Shown here piece by piece: positions 51,834 through 61,843 of a stretch of DNA of 64,000 bases. Position numbers and translations under genes: made by a program. Positions within the stretch are counted from its first letter, which is position 1. Each line of letters opens with the position of its first letter. The stretch comes from Bacteroidota bacterium (GTDB lineage: Bacteria; Bacteroidota; Bacteroidia; AKYH767-A; 2013-40CM-41-45). Location: the NCBI GenBank assembly GCA_016720655.1, contig JADKKE010000004.1, positions 62,001 to 126,000 on the forward strand, in the 5' to 3' direction. The notes beneath the pieces were generated by a model. It was not told the DNA's origin. It was given only the letters and a program-made list of their open reading frames with translations, and searched no databases.

Positions 51834-53293
51834 ATGAACGTACTGAAGGACATCTTATACAAAACAGGCATCCTTGATGTAGCCGGATTCACGGATACAA
51901 TCATAACGGATGTGTGTTTTGATTCCCGGAAGGTTCGTGAAGGGAGCTTGTTTGTTGCAGTCCGAGGGACACAAACTGACGGACATGAATTCATTGCTGC
52001 TGTCCATGAGAAAGGAGCAAGTGCAATTGTTTGTGAACAATTTCCAACCGAGCTGAAAAGTGGAGTCACGTATGTGAAAGTTGCAGACTCTTCTCTTGCC
52101 TTGTCACAGATTGCTTCGAATTTCTATGGCAATCCTTCGGAGAAATTAAAATTGGTTGGAGTGACCGGTACCAATGGCAAGACTACTACAGCAACATTGT
52201 TGTTTCAATTGTTTCGATCACTTGGACATCCCTGTGGATTGTTGTCTACCGTTCGCAATCAAATTAACGATCAGGTAATTCCTTCCACACACACTACACC
52301 GGATCCTTTGCAACTCAACGCACTTCTGTCAGCAATGGTCGATGATGGTTGTTCGCATGCTTTATGGAGGTGAGTTCGCATGCTGTTGTGCAGAAACGCA
52401 TTGCAGGATTGCAATTTGCAGGTGGTGTATTTACTAATATCACACACGATCATCTCGACTATCATAAAACATTTGAAGACTACCTGAAAGCAAAAAAAGG
52501 TTTTTTTGATGCATTGCCTGAATCGGCATTTGCACTGATCAATCTTGACGACAAGAATGGAATTGTCATGCTTCAGAATACAAAGGCAAGAAAATACACG
52601 TACAGTCTTCGCTCAATGAGTGATTATAAGTGCAGACTTATCGAGAATCATTTTTCAGGCTTGTTGCTCAATCTTGATGGACATGAAGTGTTGTGCAGGT
52701 TAATTGGAAGCTTTAATGCCTACAACCTCACAGCCACTTATGCAACCGGATTGTTACTGGATGAACCCAAAATGGAAGTGCTCACAGCAATCAGCAAACT
52801 GGTGCCGGTTGAAGGACGGTTTGACTTTCTCACTTCCCGTGCAAATGTGGTAGCAGTTGTTGACTATGCTCACACGCCGGATGCTTTGCAAAATGTATTG
52901 TCTACCATTCACGATGTACGTTCGGGACAAGGCCGGGTAATCACCATCGTAGGCTGTGGCGGAGATCGTGATGCAGCAAAACGTCCGGTGATGGCAAAGA
53001 TTGCGTGTGAACTAAGTGATAAAGTTATTCTCACAAGTGATAATCCGCGTTCTGAGGATCCGGCTGAAATCATTCACCAGATGGAAAAAGGAGTTCCGAT
53101 GGGTGAAGTGCGCAAGACACTTTCAATAGTTGACAGGAAAGAGGCGATTAAAACTGCAGTGTCGATTGCATTGCCAGGAGATATCATCCTCGTTGCGGGA
53201 AAGGCCATGAAAAATACCCAGGAAGTAAAAGGTGTTCGAACACCATTTGATGATAAAAAAGTGTTGCAGGATTTTTTCAACCTCATGAACTGA
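51834..53293 (+). CDS. murE: UDP-N-acetylmuramoyl-tripeptide synthetase MurE (frameshifted)
   Basis: MurE adds the third amino acid, probably meso-diaminopimelate, to the muropeptide in the cytoplasm. The first frame (51834-52373) gives the uridine-binding domain and the ATP loop GVTGTNGKTTTA, then reads ALWR and stops. The second frame carries HAFMEVSSHAVVQKR through the central and C-terminal domains, including VVDYAHTPDAL and DNPRSEDP, the motif (DNPR) that marks diaminopimelate-specific MurE. Adding one T to the TTT at 52361-52363 restores a single protein of about 487 residues. The gene is essential and the flanking genes are intact, so I judge this a sequence indel. Confidence 0.94.
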
Positions 53294-53294
53294 T

Positions 53295-54554
53295 ATGCTG
53301 TACTATCTGTTTGCTTATTTACACAAGGAATTTGATATGCCGGGCGCCGGTGTATTCCAATACATTTCCTTTCGTGCAGCATTGGCCATTATCACATCGC
53401 TAATCATCGCGATGGTATTTGGAAAACGCATCATTGGATACCTTTTGCGCATGCAGGTTGGAGAAACAGTCCGTGATTTGGGACTGGATGGTCAGAAGGA
53501 AAAACAAGGCACTCCAACGATGGGTGGTTTGATCATGTTGGGAGCAATACTTATCCCGACACTTTTGTTTGCCCGTTTAATGAATGTATATGTGATCATC
53601 ATGATTGTTACAACCGTTTGGTTGGGAATAATTGGTTTTATCGATGATTATATAAAAGTGTTCAAGAAAGATAAAGCGGGATTGGCCGGCCGCTTTAAAA
53701 TCATGGGACAAGTCGGACTGGGCCTCATCATCGGGAGCACCTTGTATTTTAATCCCTATGTAGTTGTTAAAGAAAAAGCAAGTAAGAATGAAATACGATT
53801 GCATACGGAATCAAGCAATGTGATAGAAAATATTCGTCAGAATGAAAATATTCTCGTTTCTCCATTGGCTGTAAAATCAACAAAGACTACAATTCCGTTT
53901 TTGAAGAACCATGAATTTGACTACGCTTCTTTGTTGAAGTGGACAGGTCCGAATTATCGCAACTGGTCCTGGTTAATTTTTATTCCGGTTGTCATTCTCA
54001 TCATCACTGCAGTTTCCAATGGAGCGAATATTACCGATGGAATTGACGGACTTGCAACGGGAACTTCGGCAATCATCGGTACGACCCTCGGGATTTTAGC
54101 CTATGTATCCGGTAATACGGTGTTTGCAAATTACCTCAACATCATGTACATCCCGAATGCAGGCGAGCTGGTGGTTTTCATCGCTGCATTTGTTGGAGCT
54201 TGTGTAGGATTTCTATGGTACAATGCATATCCCGCACAGGTATTCATGGGAGATACCGGCAGTCTGGCCCTTGGTGGAATCATCGCCACGTTTGCAATCG
54301 CCATTCGTAAAGAACTTCTTATTCCTGTCTTGTGCGGAATTTTCGTTGTGGAAAATCTCTCTGTTGTAATTCAGGTAAGTTATTTCAAATACACAAAGAA
54401 AAAGTACGGTGAAGGCAGGAGGATATTCAGGATGTCGCCACTTCATCACCACTATCAAAAGCTCGGCTATCATGAATCGAAAATTGTTTCTAGATTCTGG
54501 ATTATTGGAATCATGCTGGCAATTTTCACAGTAGTAACACTCAAGTTGAGATAA
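53295..54554 (+). CDS. mraY: Phospho-N-acetylmuramoyl-pentapeptide transferase
   Basis: MraY attaches phospho-MurNAc-pentapeptide to undecaprenyl phosphate, making lipid I at the inner membrane. The 419-residue protein has about ten membrane segments and the family's signature Asp motifs: GTPTMGGLIM, IDDYIKVFKKDKAGL, NGANITDGIDGLATG and VFMGDTGSLALGG, plus FRMSPLHHHYQKLG. It begins 1 base after the murE stop. An insertion of about 50 residues between 160 and 210 (with ENIRQNENILVSPL) is periplasmic or cytoplasmic loop and is common in this phylum. Confidence 0.97.
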   Translation: MLYYLFAYLHKEFDMPGAGVFQYISFRAALAIITSLIIAMVFGKRIIGYLLRMQVGETVRDLGLDGQKEKQGTPTMGGLIMLGAILIPTLLFARLMNVYVIIMIVTTVWLGIIGFIDDYIKVFKKDKAGLAGRFKIMGQVGLGLIIGSTLYFNPYVVVKEKASKNEIRLHTESSNVIENIRQNENILVSPLAVKSTKTTIPFLKNHEFDYASLLKWTGPNYRNWSWLIFIPVVILIITAVSNGANITDGIDGLATGTSAIIGTTLGILAYVSGNTVFANYLNIMYIPNAGELVVFIAAFVGACVGFLWYNAYPAQVFMGDTGSLALGGIIATFAIAIRKELLIPVLCGIFVVENLSVVIQVSYFKYTKKKYGEGRRIFRMSPLHHHYQKLGYHESKIVSRFWIIGIMLAIFTVVTLKLR

Positions 54555-54592
54555 GTTCTGGAACCGATTTCAACCAATTGCGCAAATAGAAA

Positions 54593-55948
54593 ATGAATAG
54601 TTCGTCAGATAAAAGAATTGTGATCCTTGGCGCCGCTGAAAGCGGAGTTGGGGCGGCAATTCTTGCTTTGAAAAAAGGACTGGATGTATTTGTGTCAGAT
54701 GGAGGCAAGATCAAGGAGCAATACAAAAAATTACTGGATCAACATCGTATTCCTTATGAAGAAGGAAGTCATTCGGAAGAAATTATTTTAAATGCCAGGG
54801 AGATTATTAAAAGTCCCGGGATTCCTGAGAAAGCGGAGATCGTAAAAAAAATTCGTAAAGCAGGAATACCCGTAATCAGCGAAATAGAATTTGCCGGAAG
54901 GTATTCCAAATCGAAGATGATCGGGATAACCGGAACGAATGGAAAAACAACTACAACACTGCTCATTTATCACATACTGAAAAAAGCAGGACTGAATGTA
55001 GGACTGGCCGGGAATATAGGAAAGAGCCTGGCATTGCAAGTTGCAGAGAATGATTTCGATTTCTATGTGATCGAATTGAGCAGCTTTCAGTTGGATGGGA
55101 TGATCGATTTCAAATGTGATATCGCTGTGCTGACAAATATTACGCCGGATCACCTGGATCGATACGAGTACGAATTAAAAAATTATGCACTCTCAAAATT
55201 TCGCATCACGCAGAACCAGACAGGTGTAGACGCATTTATTTATTGCACTGATGACGAATTTACGAATCAGTATATGAGTGAAACAACTATCCGGGCACAT
55301 CACTATCCATTTTCCATCAAGAGGAAGCTGGAAGAAGGAGCCTGGCTTGAAAACGAAAACTTAACCATAAACATAACACCTAACCAACCCCACTTCTCTA
55401 TGCTCATCCACGAACTTGCACTACAGGGTAAACACAATTTGTATAATTCTATGGCAGCAGGCATTGCGTCCCGCGTGCTTGAAATCCGGAAAGAAGTTGT
55501 CCGCGAAAGCCTTTCTGATTTCCGGAACGTTGAACACCGTCTGGAGCATGTTTCGACTGTTCATGGAATTGAATTCATCAATGATTCCAAAGCCACGAAT
55601 GTAAATTCAACATGGTATGCCTTGGAAAGCTTTAACCGTCCGGTTGTACTCATCCTGGGTGGTGTTGACAAAGGAAACGATTATACAATGTTGCATGAAC
55701 TGGTAAAAGAAAAAGTAAAGGCAATCGTTTGTCTGGGAACAGACAACAAGAAAATCATTAAGGCATTCAAAGATGTAGTGGAAGAAATCGTTGAAACAGC
55801 AACAGCGGAGGAAGCAGTTCAGGCAAGTTACAAACTGGGCAAGAAAGGCGATGTTGTTTTATTGTCACCGGCGTGTGCAAGTTTCGATTTGTTCGAAAAT
55901 TACGAGGACCGTGGTCGTCAATTCAAGAAGGCAGTAAAAGCTCTCTAA
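54593..55948 (+). CDS. murD: UDP-N-acetylmuramoylalanine--D-glutamate ligase
   Basis: MurD adds D-glutamate to UDP-MurNAc-L-alanine. The 451 residues show the N-terminal nucleotide fold (IVILGAAESGVGAAILALK), the ATP loop IGITGTNGKTTTTLL, the NITPDHLDRY central motif and FINDSKATNVNSTWYALE in form, which is the Mur ligase C-terminal signature, with GGVDKGNDY close behind. It follows mraY by 38 bases. No irregularity is visible. Confidence 0.97.
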   Translation: MNSSSDKRIVILGAAESGVGAAILALKKGLDVFVSDGGKIKEQYKKLLDQHRIPYEEGSHSEEIILNAREIIKSPGIPEKAEIVKKIRKAGIPVISEIEFAGRYSKSKMIGITGTNGKTTTTLLIYHILKKAGLNVGLAGNIGKSLALQVAENDFDFYVIELSSFQLDGMIDFKCDIAVLTNITPDHLDRYEYELKNYALSKFRITQNQTGVDAFIYCTDDEFTNQYMSETTIRAHHYPFSIKRKLEEGAWLENENLTINITPNQPHFSMLIHELALQGKHNLYNSMAAGIASRVLEIRKEVVRESLSDFRNVEHRLEHVSTVHGIEFINDSKATNVNSTWYALESFNRPVVLILGGVDKGNDYTMLHELVKEKVKAIVCLGTDNKKIIKAFKDVVEEIVETATAEEAVQASYKLGKKGDVVLLSPACASFDLFENYEDRGRQFKKAVKAL

Positions 55949-55998
55949 TTTTCAATAATACTTCGGGAAAAATTACATTCCATAATACCTGATTACCA

Positions 55999-57162
55999 AT
56001 GCAAGCTACGTGGCTCGATAAATATTTTAAAGGAGACAGGACAATCTGGTTGATTGTTTTCATCCTTTCTATTTTTTCCCTGCTCGCTGTATACAGCAGC
56101 ACCGGAACTCTGGCCTATAAGTTTAAAAGTGGCAATACAGAGTATTATCTTGTTAAACACCTGTCGATATTATTGCTGGGATTGGGTTTAATGTATGCTG
56201 CTCACGCAATCCGATATACCTATTATTCTAAATTCTCAACAATTGCATTGATTTTATCTCTTCCATTGTTGGTATTGACCTTATTCAACGGTACGAACCT
56301 GAATGAAGCCAGTCGTTGGATAACTTTACCCGGGATAGGGATTACATTTCAGACATCGGATTTTGCAAAACTTGCACTCATCATGTTTGTCGCAAGAATG
56401 TTGTCGAAAAAACAGGATGAGATTAAGAGTTTTAAAACTGCTTTTCTTCCCATTGTATTGCCGGTATTAGGAATATGCGGGTTGATTTTACCTGCAAATT
56501 TTTCAACAGCTGCAGTACTTTTTATTTCGTGTTGCTTCCTGATGTTCATTGGTAGAATCAATATGAAATATATCCTCGGATTGGGAGGTATAGCTATTGT
56601 TTGTTTCGGATTGTTCATTGTGGTGTCCTTTGCAATCGGAAAAACCGGTCGCATCGAGACATGGAAATCACGAATCGAGCGCTTTGCCAGTGACGACAAT
56701 CAGGATACCTACCAGACCGATCAGGCTAAAATTGCAATCGCCGGCGGAGGAATGTTCGGAAGGTTTCCGGGAAACAGCAAGGCCAGAAATTATCTTCCAC
56801 ATCCTTATTCGGATTTTATCTACGCGATTATTGTTGAAGAGTATGGTTTGATCGGAGGCATCCTGATTATTTTCCTGTACATCTGGTTGTTTTTCCGGGT
56901 GATCAGGTTTATTCATCATAGTCCGATGGCGTTCGGAACTTTACTTGCAATTGGGTGTGCATTCAGCCTGGTATTCCAGGCGATGATCAACATGGCTGTT
57001 GCGGTAAATCTGTTTCCTGTTACAGGACAACCTTTGCCGATGTTGAGTATGGGAGGTACTTCAATATGGTTTACAAGTATTTCCATTGGTATTGTATTGA
57101 GTGTAAGCAGACAAGTAGAAAAAGAGAAAAAAGAAGGAGGACAGGAGCTTGCAGCAGCCTGA
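55999..57162 (+). CDS. ftsW: SEDS-family septal glycosyltransferase FtsW
   Basis: FtsW polymerises lipid II at the septum together with FtsI. The 387-residue protein has about ten membrane segments and the SEDS features: IFSLLAVYSSTGTLAYK, NEASRWITLPGIGITFQTSDFAKLALI in form, PHPYSDFIYAIIVEEYGLIGG with the catalytic Asp in the long periplasmic loop (YPHPYSDFIYA region), and GQPLPMLSMGGTS near the end. Its 3' end overlaps murG by 14 bases, so the two are translationally coupled. Confidence 0.96.
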   Translation: MQATWLDKYFKGDRTIWLIVFILSIFSLLAVYSSTGTLAYKFKSGNTEYYLVKHLSILLLGLGLMYAAHAIRYTYYSKFSTIALILSLPLLVLTLFNGTNLNEASRWITLPGIGITFQTSDFAKLALIMFVARMLSKKQDEIKSFKTAFLPIVLPVLGICGLILPANFSTAAVLFISCCFLMFIGRINMKYILGLGGIAIVCFGLFIVVSFAIGKTGRIETWKSRIERFASDDNQDTYQTDQAKIAIAGGGMFGRFPGNSKARNYLPHPYSDFIYAIIVEEYGLIGGILIIFLYIWLFFRVIRFIHHSPMAFGTLLAIGCAFSLVFQAMINMAVAVNLFPVTGQPLPMLSMGGTSIWFTSISIGIVLSVSRQVEKEKKEGGQELAAA

Positions 57163-58261
57163 AATCAGAGTCCTTATTAGTGGAGGTGGAACCGGTGGAC
57201 ATATTTTTCCGGCAATCGCAATTGCAAATGCATTAAAACAATTGAATGAGAAGAATGAGATTTTGTTTGTCGGCGCATACGGGAGAATGGAAATGGAAAA
57301 AGTCCCTGCTGCAGGATATAAAATTGAAGGATTAAATATTAGCGGAATTCAACGGAAGTTCAGTTTGTCAAACCTGAAGCTTCCTTTCAAAATAATTCAA
57401 AGTGTCCTTAAAGCAAGGGCGATAGTGCGTTCTTTTAAACCAGATGTTGCTGTTGGTGTAGGCGGTTATGCCAGTGGACCACTCTTGTATGCAGCGACTG
57501 CCTTGGATGTACCCTCCTTGATTCAGGAGCAAAATTCATTTGCCGGAATCACAAATAAAATTCTGGCGAAACGAGTGCAGAAAATTTGCGTGGCCTATGA
57601 AGGAATGGAGAAGTATTTTCCGAAAGAAAAAATAATTCTTACCGGAAATCCGGTTCGGCAGGATCTTCTCAATCTAAACGGAAAAAAGGAAGAAGGGCTA
57701 AAGTCTTTCGGACTTGATTCATCGAAGCCCACACTGCTGGTGATCGGAGGAAGTCTGGGGGCAAGGACAATCAATGAGTGTATTCTGGACAGAATGGAAA
57801 AAATTTCATCGGCCAGTGTTCAAATGATTTGGCAAACTGGAAAAACGTTCTTTCCTAGGGTCGTTGAGTTGAAATCGGAAGCCTTGAAAAAGGGAATCTG
57901 CATCACAGAGTTTATCCAGCGAATGGATTTGGCGTATGCAGCGGCAGATGTGGTGGTTTCACGGGCAGGAGCAAGCTCGGTTTCAGAATTATCACTTGCA
58001 GGAAAACCATCTATTCTGATTCCTTCTCCGAATGTGGCGGAGGATCACCAGACTAAAAATGCAATGGCTTTGGTAAATAAAAATGCAGCGATGCTGGTGA
58101 AGGATTCCAAAGCGAAAGAAGAATTGATTGATGCCGCACTTCAGTTGGTGATCAATAAAGAAATGCAAAGTTTGTTATCAGATGAAATAAAAAAATTGGC
58201 CATGCCGGACTCCGCAAAAAAAATTGCCGGAATTGTGTATGATCTCGCAAAGAAAAAGTAA
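57149..58261 (+). CDS. murG: Undecaprenyldiphospho-muramoylpentapeptide beta-N-acetylglucosaminyltransferase
   Basis: MurG turns lipid I into lipid II on the inner face of the membrane. The 370 residues include the glycine-rich loop SGGGTGGHIFPA (10-21), GVGGYASGPLLYAA, the second loop LVIGGSLGARTIN, and the UDP-GlcNAc pocket SRAGASSVSELSLAGKPSILIP in form. The start must be TTG 57149: no ATG or GTG lies between the ftsW overlap and the glycine loop, and an AAGGAGG Shine-Dalgarno at 57134-57140 is 8 bases upstream, unusually strong for this phylum. Confidence 0.96.
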   Translation: MQQPEIRVLISGGGTGGHIFPAIAIANALKQLNEKNEILFVGAYGRMEMEKVPAAGYKIEGLNISGIQRKFSLSNLKLPFKIIQSVLKARAIVRSFKPDVAVGVGGYASGPLLYAATALDVPSLIQEQNSFAGITNKILAKRVQKICVAYEGMEKYFPKEKIILTGNPVRQDLLNLNGKKEEGLKSFGLDSSKPTLLVIGGSLGARTINECILDRMEKISSASVQMIWQTGKTFFPRVVELKSEALKKGICITEFIQRMDLAYAAADVVVSRAGASSVSELSLAGKPSILIPSPNVAEDHQTKNAMALVNKNAAMLVKDSKAKEELIDAALQLVINKEMQSLLSDEIKKLAMPDSAKKIAGIVYDLAKKK

Positions 58262-58275
58262 ACATTTTTTACCCA

Positions 58276-59676
58276 ATGAATATTAGCAAGCTTCAACACG
58301 TATATTTTGTTGGTATCGGAGGGATCGGTATGTCGGCACTTGCTCGTTATTTTAAAGCGATTGGGAAAAATGTATCCGGATACGACAAAACTCCTACGCC
58401 TCTTACTGATGAATTAGTACGGGAAGGAATCGAGGTTCATTTTAAGGATGATGCGGCATTGCTTCCGGAGATTTTTCGCAGTTCATTCGCTGACCCGGAT
58501 TCCGCAATGATAGTGTATACACCTGCTGTTCCCAAAGATCATGTTCAGCTGAATTTTTTAAAAACAAAAGGATATTCAATCCTTAAAAGATCAGAAGTCC
58601 TCGGCCTCATTACGAGAAATGCATATACGATTGCCGTTGCCGGGACACATGGAAAGACTACGACATCTTCGATGGTAGCGCATCTCCTTCGCTTCTCGGG
58701 CATGGATTGTTCGGCATTTCTCGGTGGAATTACAAAAAACTACAATACAAATTTACTCATTGGCAGCGGGAAGGAGAAAAGTACAGTCGTTGTTGAAGCG
58801 GATGAATACGATCGCTCCTTTCTAACTTTATTCCCGGATGTTGCAGTCATTACTTCCATGGATGCTGATCATCTTGATATTTATGGTGACAAAGGATACA
58901 TGGAAGAGTCGTACCGGCTATTTGCAAAGCAGTTAAAACCCGGAGGTACACTCATCTATAAAAAAGGATTACCCATCGGAGCAAATTCTGACGAACATGT
59001 TTACGCGGATTATTCTGTAGAAAGCAATGCAAATTATTATGCGAGTGATATTCACATTGAAAATCACCGCTATCATTTCAACTGGAATGGAGGCAATGAG
59101 GTTCTGAAAGACCTGACATCGGAAATGCCAGGAATGCATAATGTAGAAAATGCAGTCGCTGCCATTGCAGTTGCCAGGCATCTGGGGATCTCCGATGATA
59201 AGATCAAACAAGGGCTGGCAACATATTCCGGAGTAAAACGGCGCTTCGACTACCAGGTGAAAAACGACACTGTCATTTACATCGATGATTATGCCCATCA
59301 TCCGGAAGAGTTACGAGCCTGTATTGCTTCTGCACGTGAATTATACCCCGGGAAACGAATCCTTGGAATCTTTCAGCCGCATTTGTTCACACGGACGCGT
59401 GATTTCGTTGATGGGTTTGCAAATTCCTTATCGATGCTGGATGATTTAATGCTCCTGGAAATATACCCGGCCAGGGAAAAGCCGATCGAAGGGGTAAATT
59501 CAAAATTGATATTGGATAAAGTAACGCTTCAAAACAAGACGCTCACAAGCATGGCTGAGTTTCCTGAGGTATTAAAGAATCATTCCTTTGATGTGTTGTT
59601 AACACTTGGTGCAGGTGACATTGATCAGTTGGTGGGTCCAATCAGAGAGTATTTTCTTCATTCAAAAGAAAATTGA
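58276..59676 (+). CDS. murC: UDP-N-acetylmuramate--L-alanine ligase
   Basis: MurC adds L-alanine, the first residue of the stem peptide, to UDP-MurNAc. The 466 residues show the N-terminal fold HVYFVGIGGIGMSALARYF, ATP loop AVAGTHGKTTTSSMV, VVEADEYDRSFL, TSMDADHLDIYG and the C-terminal YIDDYAHHPEELRA motif. The frame is intact. It starts 14 bases after murG, and its TGA stop is 5 bases before the ftsQ ATG. Confidence 0.97.
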   Translation: MNISKLQHVYFVGIGGIGMSALARYFKAIGKNVSGYDKTPTPLTDELVREGIEVHFKDDAALLPEIFRSSFADPDSAMIVYTPAVPKDHVQLNFLKTKGYSILKRSEVLGLITRNAYTIAVAGTHGKTTTSSMVAHLLRFSGMDCSAFLGGITKNYNTNLLIGSGKEKSTVVVEADEYDRSFLTLFPDVAVITSMDADHLDIYGDKGYMEESYRLFAKQLKPGGTLIYKKGLPIGANSDEHVYADYSVESNANYYASDIHIENHRYHFNWNGGNEVLKDLTSEMPGMHNVENAVAAIAVARHLGISDDKIKQGLATYSGVKRRFDYQVKNDTVIYIDDYAHHPEELRACIASARELYPGKRILGIFQPHLFTRTRDFVDGFANSLSMLDDLMLLEIYPAREKPIEGVNSKLILDKVTLQNKTLTSMAEFPEVLKNHSFDVLLTLGAGDIDQLVGPIREYFLHSKEN

Positions 59677-59681
59677 GCAAA

Positions 59682-60490
59682 ATGAACACTGCAATAAATT
59701 GGAAAAAAGTTGGCAAAATCTCAAGCTGGAGCCTTATTCTGGTCGCATTTGCCATTTCTGTTGGATTTACAGAGAGCAAGCAAGCCAATCTGCTGTGCAA
59801 TGATCTTCGGATTGCTGTTAACGACTCAACAGGATTCGCATTTGTGGAAACATCGGATATACAAAATATTGTTCATGATAAGTTCGGAGAATTGAAGGGA
59901 CAAACACTCAGTTCTATTAACATATCATTGTTGGAAAAAATCATAGATAACAACCCCTTCATTTCAGCAGCCGAAGTATTTTCAACGATTGATGGGAAGC
60001 TGAATATTGAGGTAAAACAACGCCGACCTGTGGTCAGAATTTTAAACTTCAATCATGAAAGCTTTTATATAGACGACCAGGGAGTTTTCATGCCGATGTC
60101 GGAGAAATACACAGCACGCGTTCCGGTAGCGAACGGTTATATTTTCGATAGAGAGGTGGAGAAAAGTGTCAGAATTGTCAACGATGATGTTGCCGACACC
60201 AGTGTTCACCTTTCGCGCATTGAGAAAGTTTACAAAGTAGCAGATTACATTCACCGGCATGAATTCTGGAGCGCACAGATCGAACAAATCTATGTGAATG
60301 CAAATGGAGACATGGAGTTGGTACCCAGAGTTGGTGACCATACTATCCTGATAGGAGATGATCAACAGATTCATGAAAAGTTTGAAAAATTGTTTTTGTT
60401 TTATATGGAAGGCCTGAACAAAGCCGGCTGGAATAAATACAAAGTCATTAACTTAAAATACAAAGACCAGGTGGTCTGCACGAAAAATAA
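59682..60490 (+). CDS. ftsQ: Cell division protein FtsQ (read through into FtsA as written)
   Basis: FtsQ links the cytoplasmic and periplasmic divisome parts. From ATG 59682 there are about 269 residues: a short basic start, one membrane segment (SWSLILVAFAISVGF, near 15-29), a POTRA domain (about 35-110, with ISLLEKIIDNNPFISAAEVF in form) and a beta domain ending GWNKYKVINLKYKDQVVCTK. As written there is no stop and the frame joins ftsA directly. Adding one A to the A5 run at 60483-60487 creates TAA at 60488-60490 immediately before the ftsA ATG, the normal arrangement. Separate proteins are therefore far more likely than a fusion. Confidence 0.9.
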
Positions 60491-60491
60491 A

Positions 60492-61799
60492 ATGGAAAAT
60501 ATCGATATCATTGTAGGCCTTGACATTGGCACAACCAAAATTTGCACCATTGTCGGCAAGAAAAATGAGTTTGGAAAAATCGACATTCTCGGTTATGGTA
60601 AATGCGAATCGTTGGGAGTTACCCGCGGTGTAGTAACCAATATTGTGAATACGATTGAGTCCATCAAAATGTCGGTGCAGGAAGCTTCCGGTCGATCCAA
60701 TGTTGAAATTGCGAATGTGTATGTCGGCATTGCCGGACAACACATCAAGAGTCTTCAGCATCGTGGGCAAAAAATGCGCAATTCCCTCGAAGACGAAATC
60801 AGTCAGCCGGATATTGATGCAATCGTCGAGGATATGTACAAGCTCGCCATGCCTCCGGGAGAAGAAATTATTCATGTCATCCCACAGGAATATATTGTTG
60901 ACAGCGAGCAGGGCATTAAAAATCCAATCGGTATGTCCGGTATTCGTCTGGAAGCAAATTGCCACATCATCACCGGACAAGTAACAGCGGCAAAAAATAT
61001 TTACAAATGTGTAAACAGAGCCGGCCTTCATACGGAAGGTTTGTTCCTGGAGCCATTGGCATCTTCAGAAGCCGTTCTTACCGATGAAGAAAAAGAAGCA
61101 GGTGTTGTTCTTGTTGATATCGGTGGTGGAACGACAGACATAGCGATTTTCCAGGACGGCGTTATCCGTCACACTGCCGTTATTCCATTTGGCGGAAATG
61201 TAATCACTGAAGATATCAAAGAAGGTTGTACGATTATTCGCAGTCAGGCTGAATTGTTGAAGATTCGTTTCGGCTCAGCACTTGCAAGCGAAAATCAGGA
61301 GAATGAAATCGTTTCGATTCCCGGTCTCCGCGGACGGGAGCCAAAAGAAATTTCCATCCGAAATCTTGCCAATATAATTCAGGCAAGAATGGAAGAGATT
61401 ATCGAGCATGTTTATTATGAAATTAAAAACTCCGGTTTCGAGAAAAAACTCGTTGCCGGAATTGTGATTACCGGCGGAGGTGCTCAACTGCGACACATTG
61501 TTCAGCTTGTTGAATTCATCACCGGTATGGATACGCGAATTGGTTATCCGAACGAACATCTGGCAAAAGGTGCTGACGAATTGAAAAGTCCAATGTATGC
61601 CACGAGTGTAGGGCTGGTGATCAAAGGATTTCTCGAAATGGAGAAAAAGAAACTTGCTCAGAAAAAACTGCGCGATAAAGTCGAATTCGAGAAAAAAGGC
61701 AAATCCGACAAACTTGTTCCCCCAAGCCGCACCGGCGGCGGATTCTTCGATGCAATCAAAAAGATTTTCGAAGAAGAACCGGACAATGAACTGAAGTAA
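60492..61799 (+). CDS. ftsA: Cell division protein FtsA
   Basis: FtsA is the actin-like protein that ties FtsZ to the membrane. From ATG 60492 the protein has 435 residues, the family norm, starting MENIDIIVGLDIGTTKICTI with the phosphate 1 loop; VDIGGGTTDIAIFQDG is phosphate 2 and IVITGGGAQLRHIV the adenosine motif. The 1C domain is between about 85 and 160. The C-terminus FFDAIKKIFEEEPDNEL is an amphipathic membrane-targeting helix. It is in frame with ftsQ only because of the probable missing base upstream. Confidence 0.95.
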   Translation: MENIDIIVGLDIGTTKICTIVGKKNEFGKIDILGYGKCESLGVTRGVVTNIVNTIESIKMSVQEASGRSNVEIANVYVGIAGQHIKSLQHRGQKMRNSLEDEISQPDIDAIVEDMYKLAMPPGEEIIHVIPQEYIVDSEQGIKNPIGMSGIRLEANCHIITGQVTAAKNIYKCVNRAGLHTEGLFLEPLASSEAVLTDEEKEAGVVLVDIGGGTTDIAIFQDGVIRHTAVIPFGGNVITEDIKEGCTIIRSQAELLKIRFGSALASENQENEIVSIPGLRGREPKEISIRNLANIIQARMEEIIEHVYYEIKNSGFEKKLVAGIVITGGGAQLRHIVQLVEFITGMDTRIGYPNEHLAKGADELKSPMYATSVGLVIKGFLEMEKKKLAQKKLRDKVEFEKKGKSDKLVPPSRTGGGFFDAIKKIFEEEPDNELK

Positions 61800-61843
61800 G
61801 CAACAACCCCTCAATATCAAAACTTAACAAAAACAATTTACAC

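Noticed and set aside
59673..61799. FtsQ-FtsA fusion as a new division protein
   Set aside because: One base in an A run restores separate genes, and the fused topology makes little sense.
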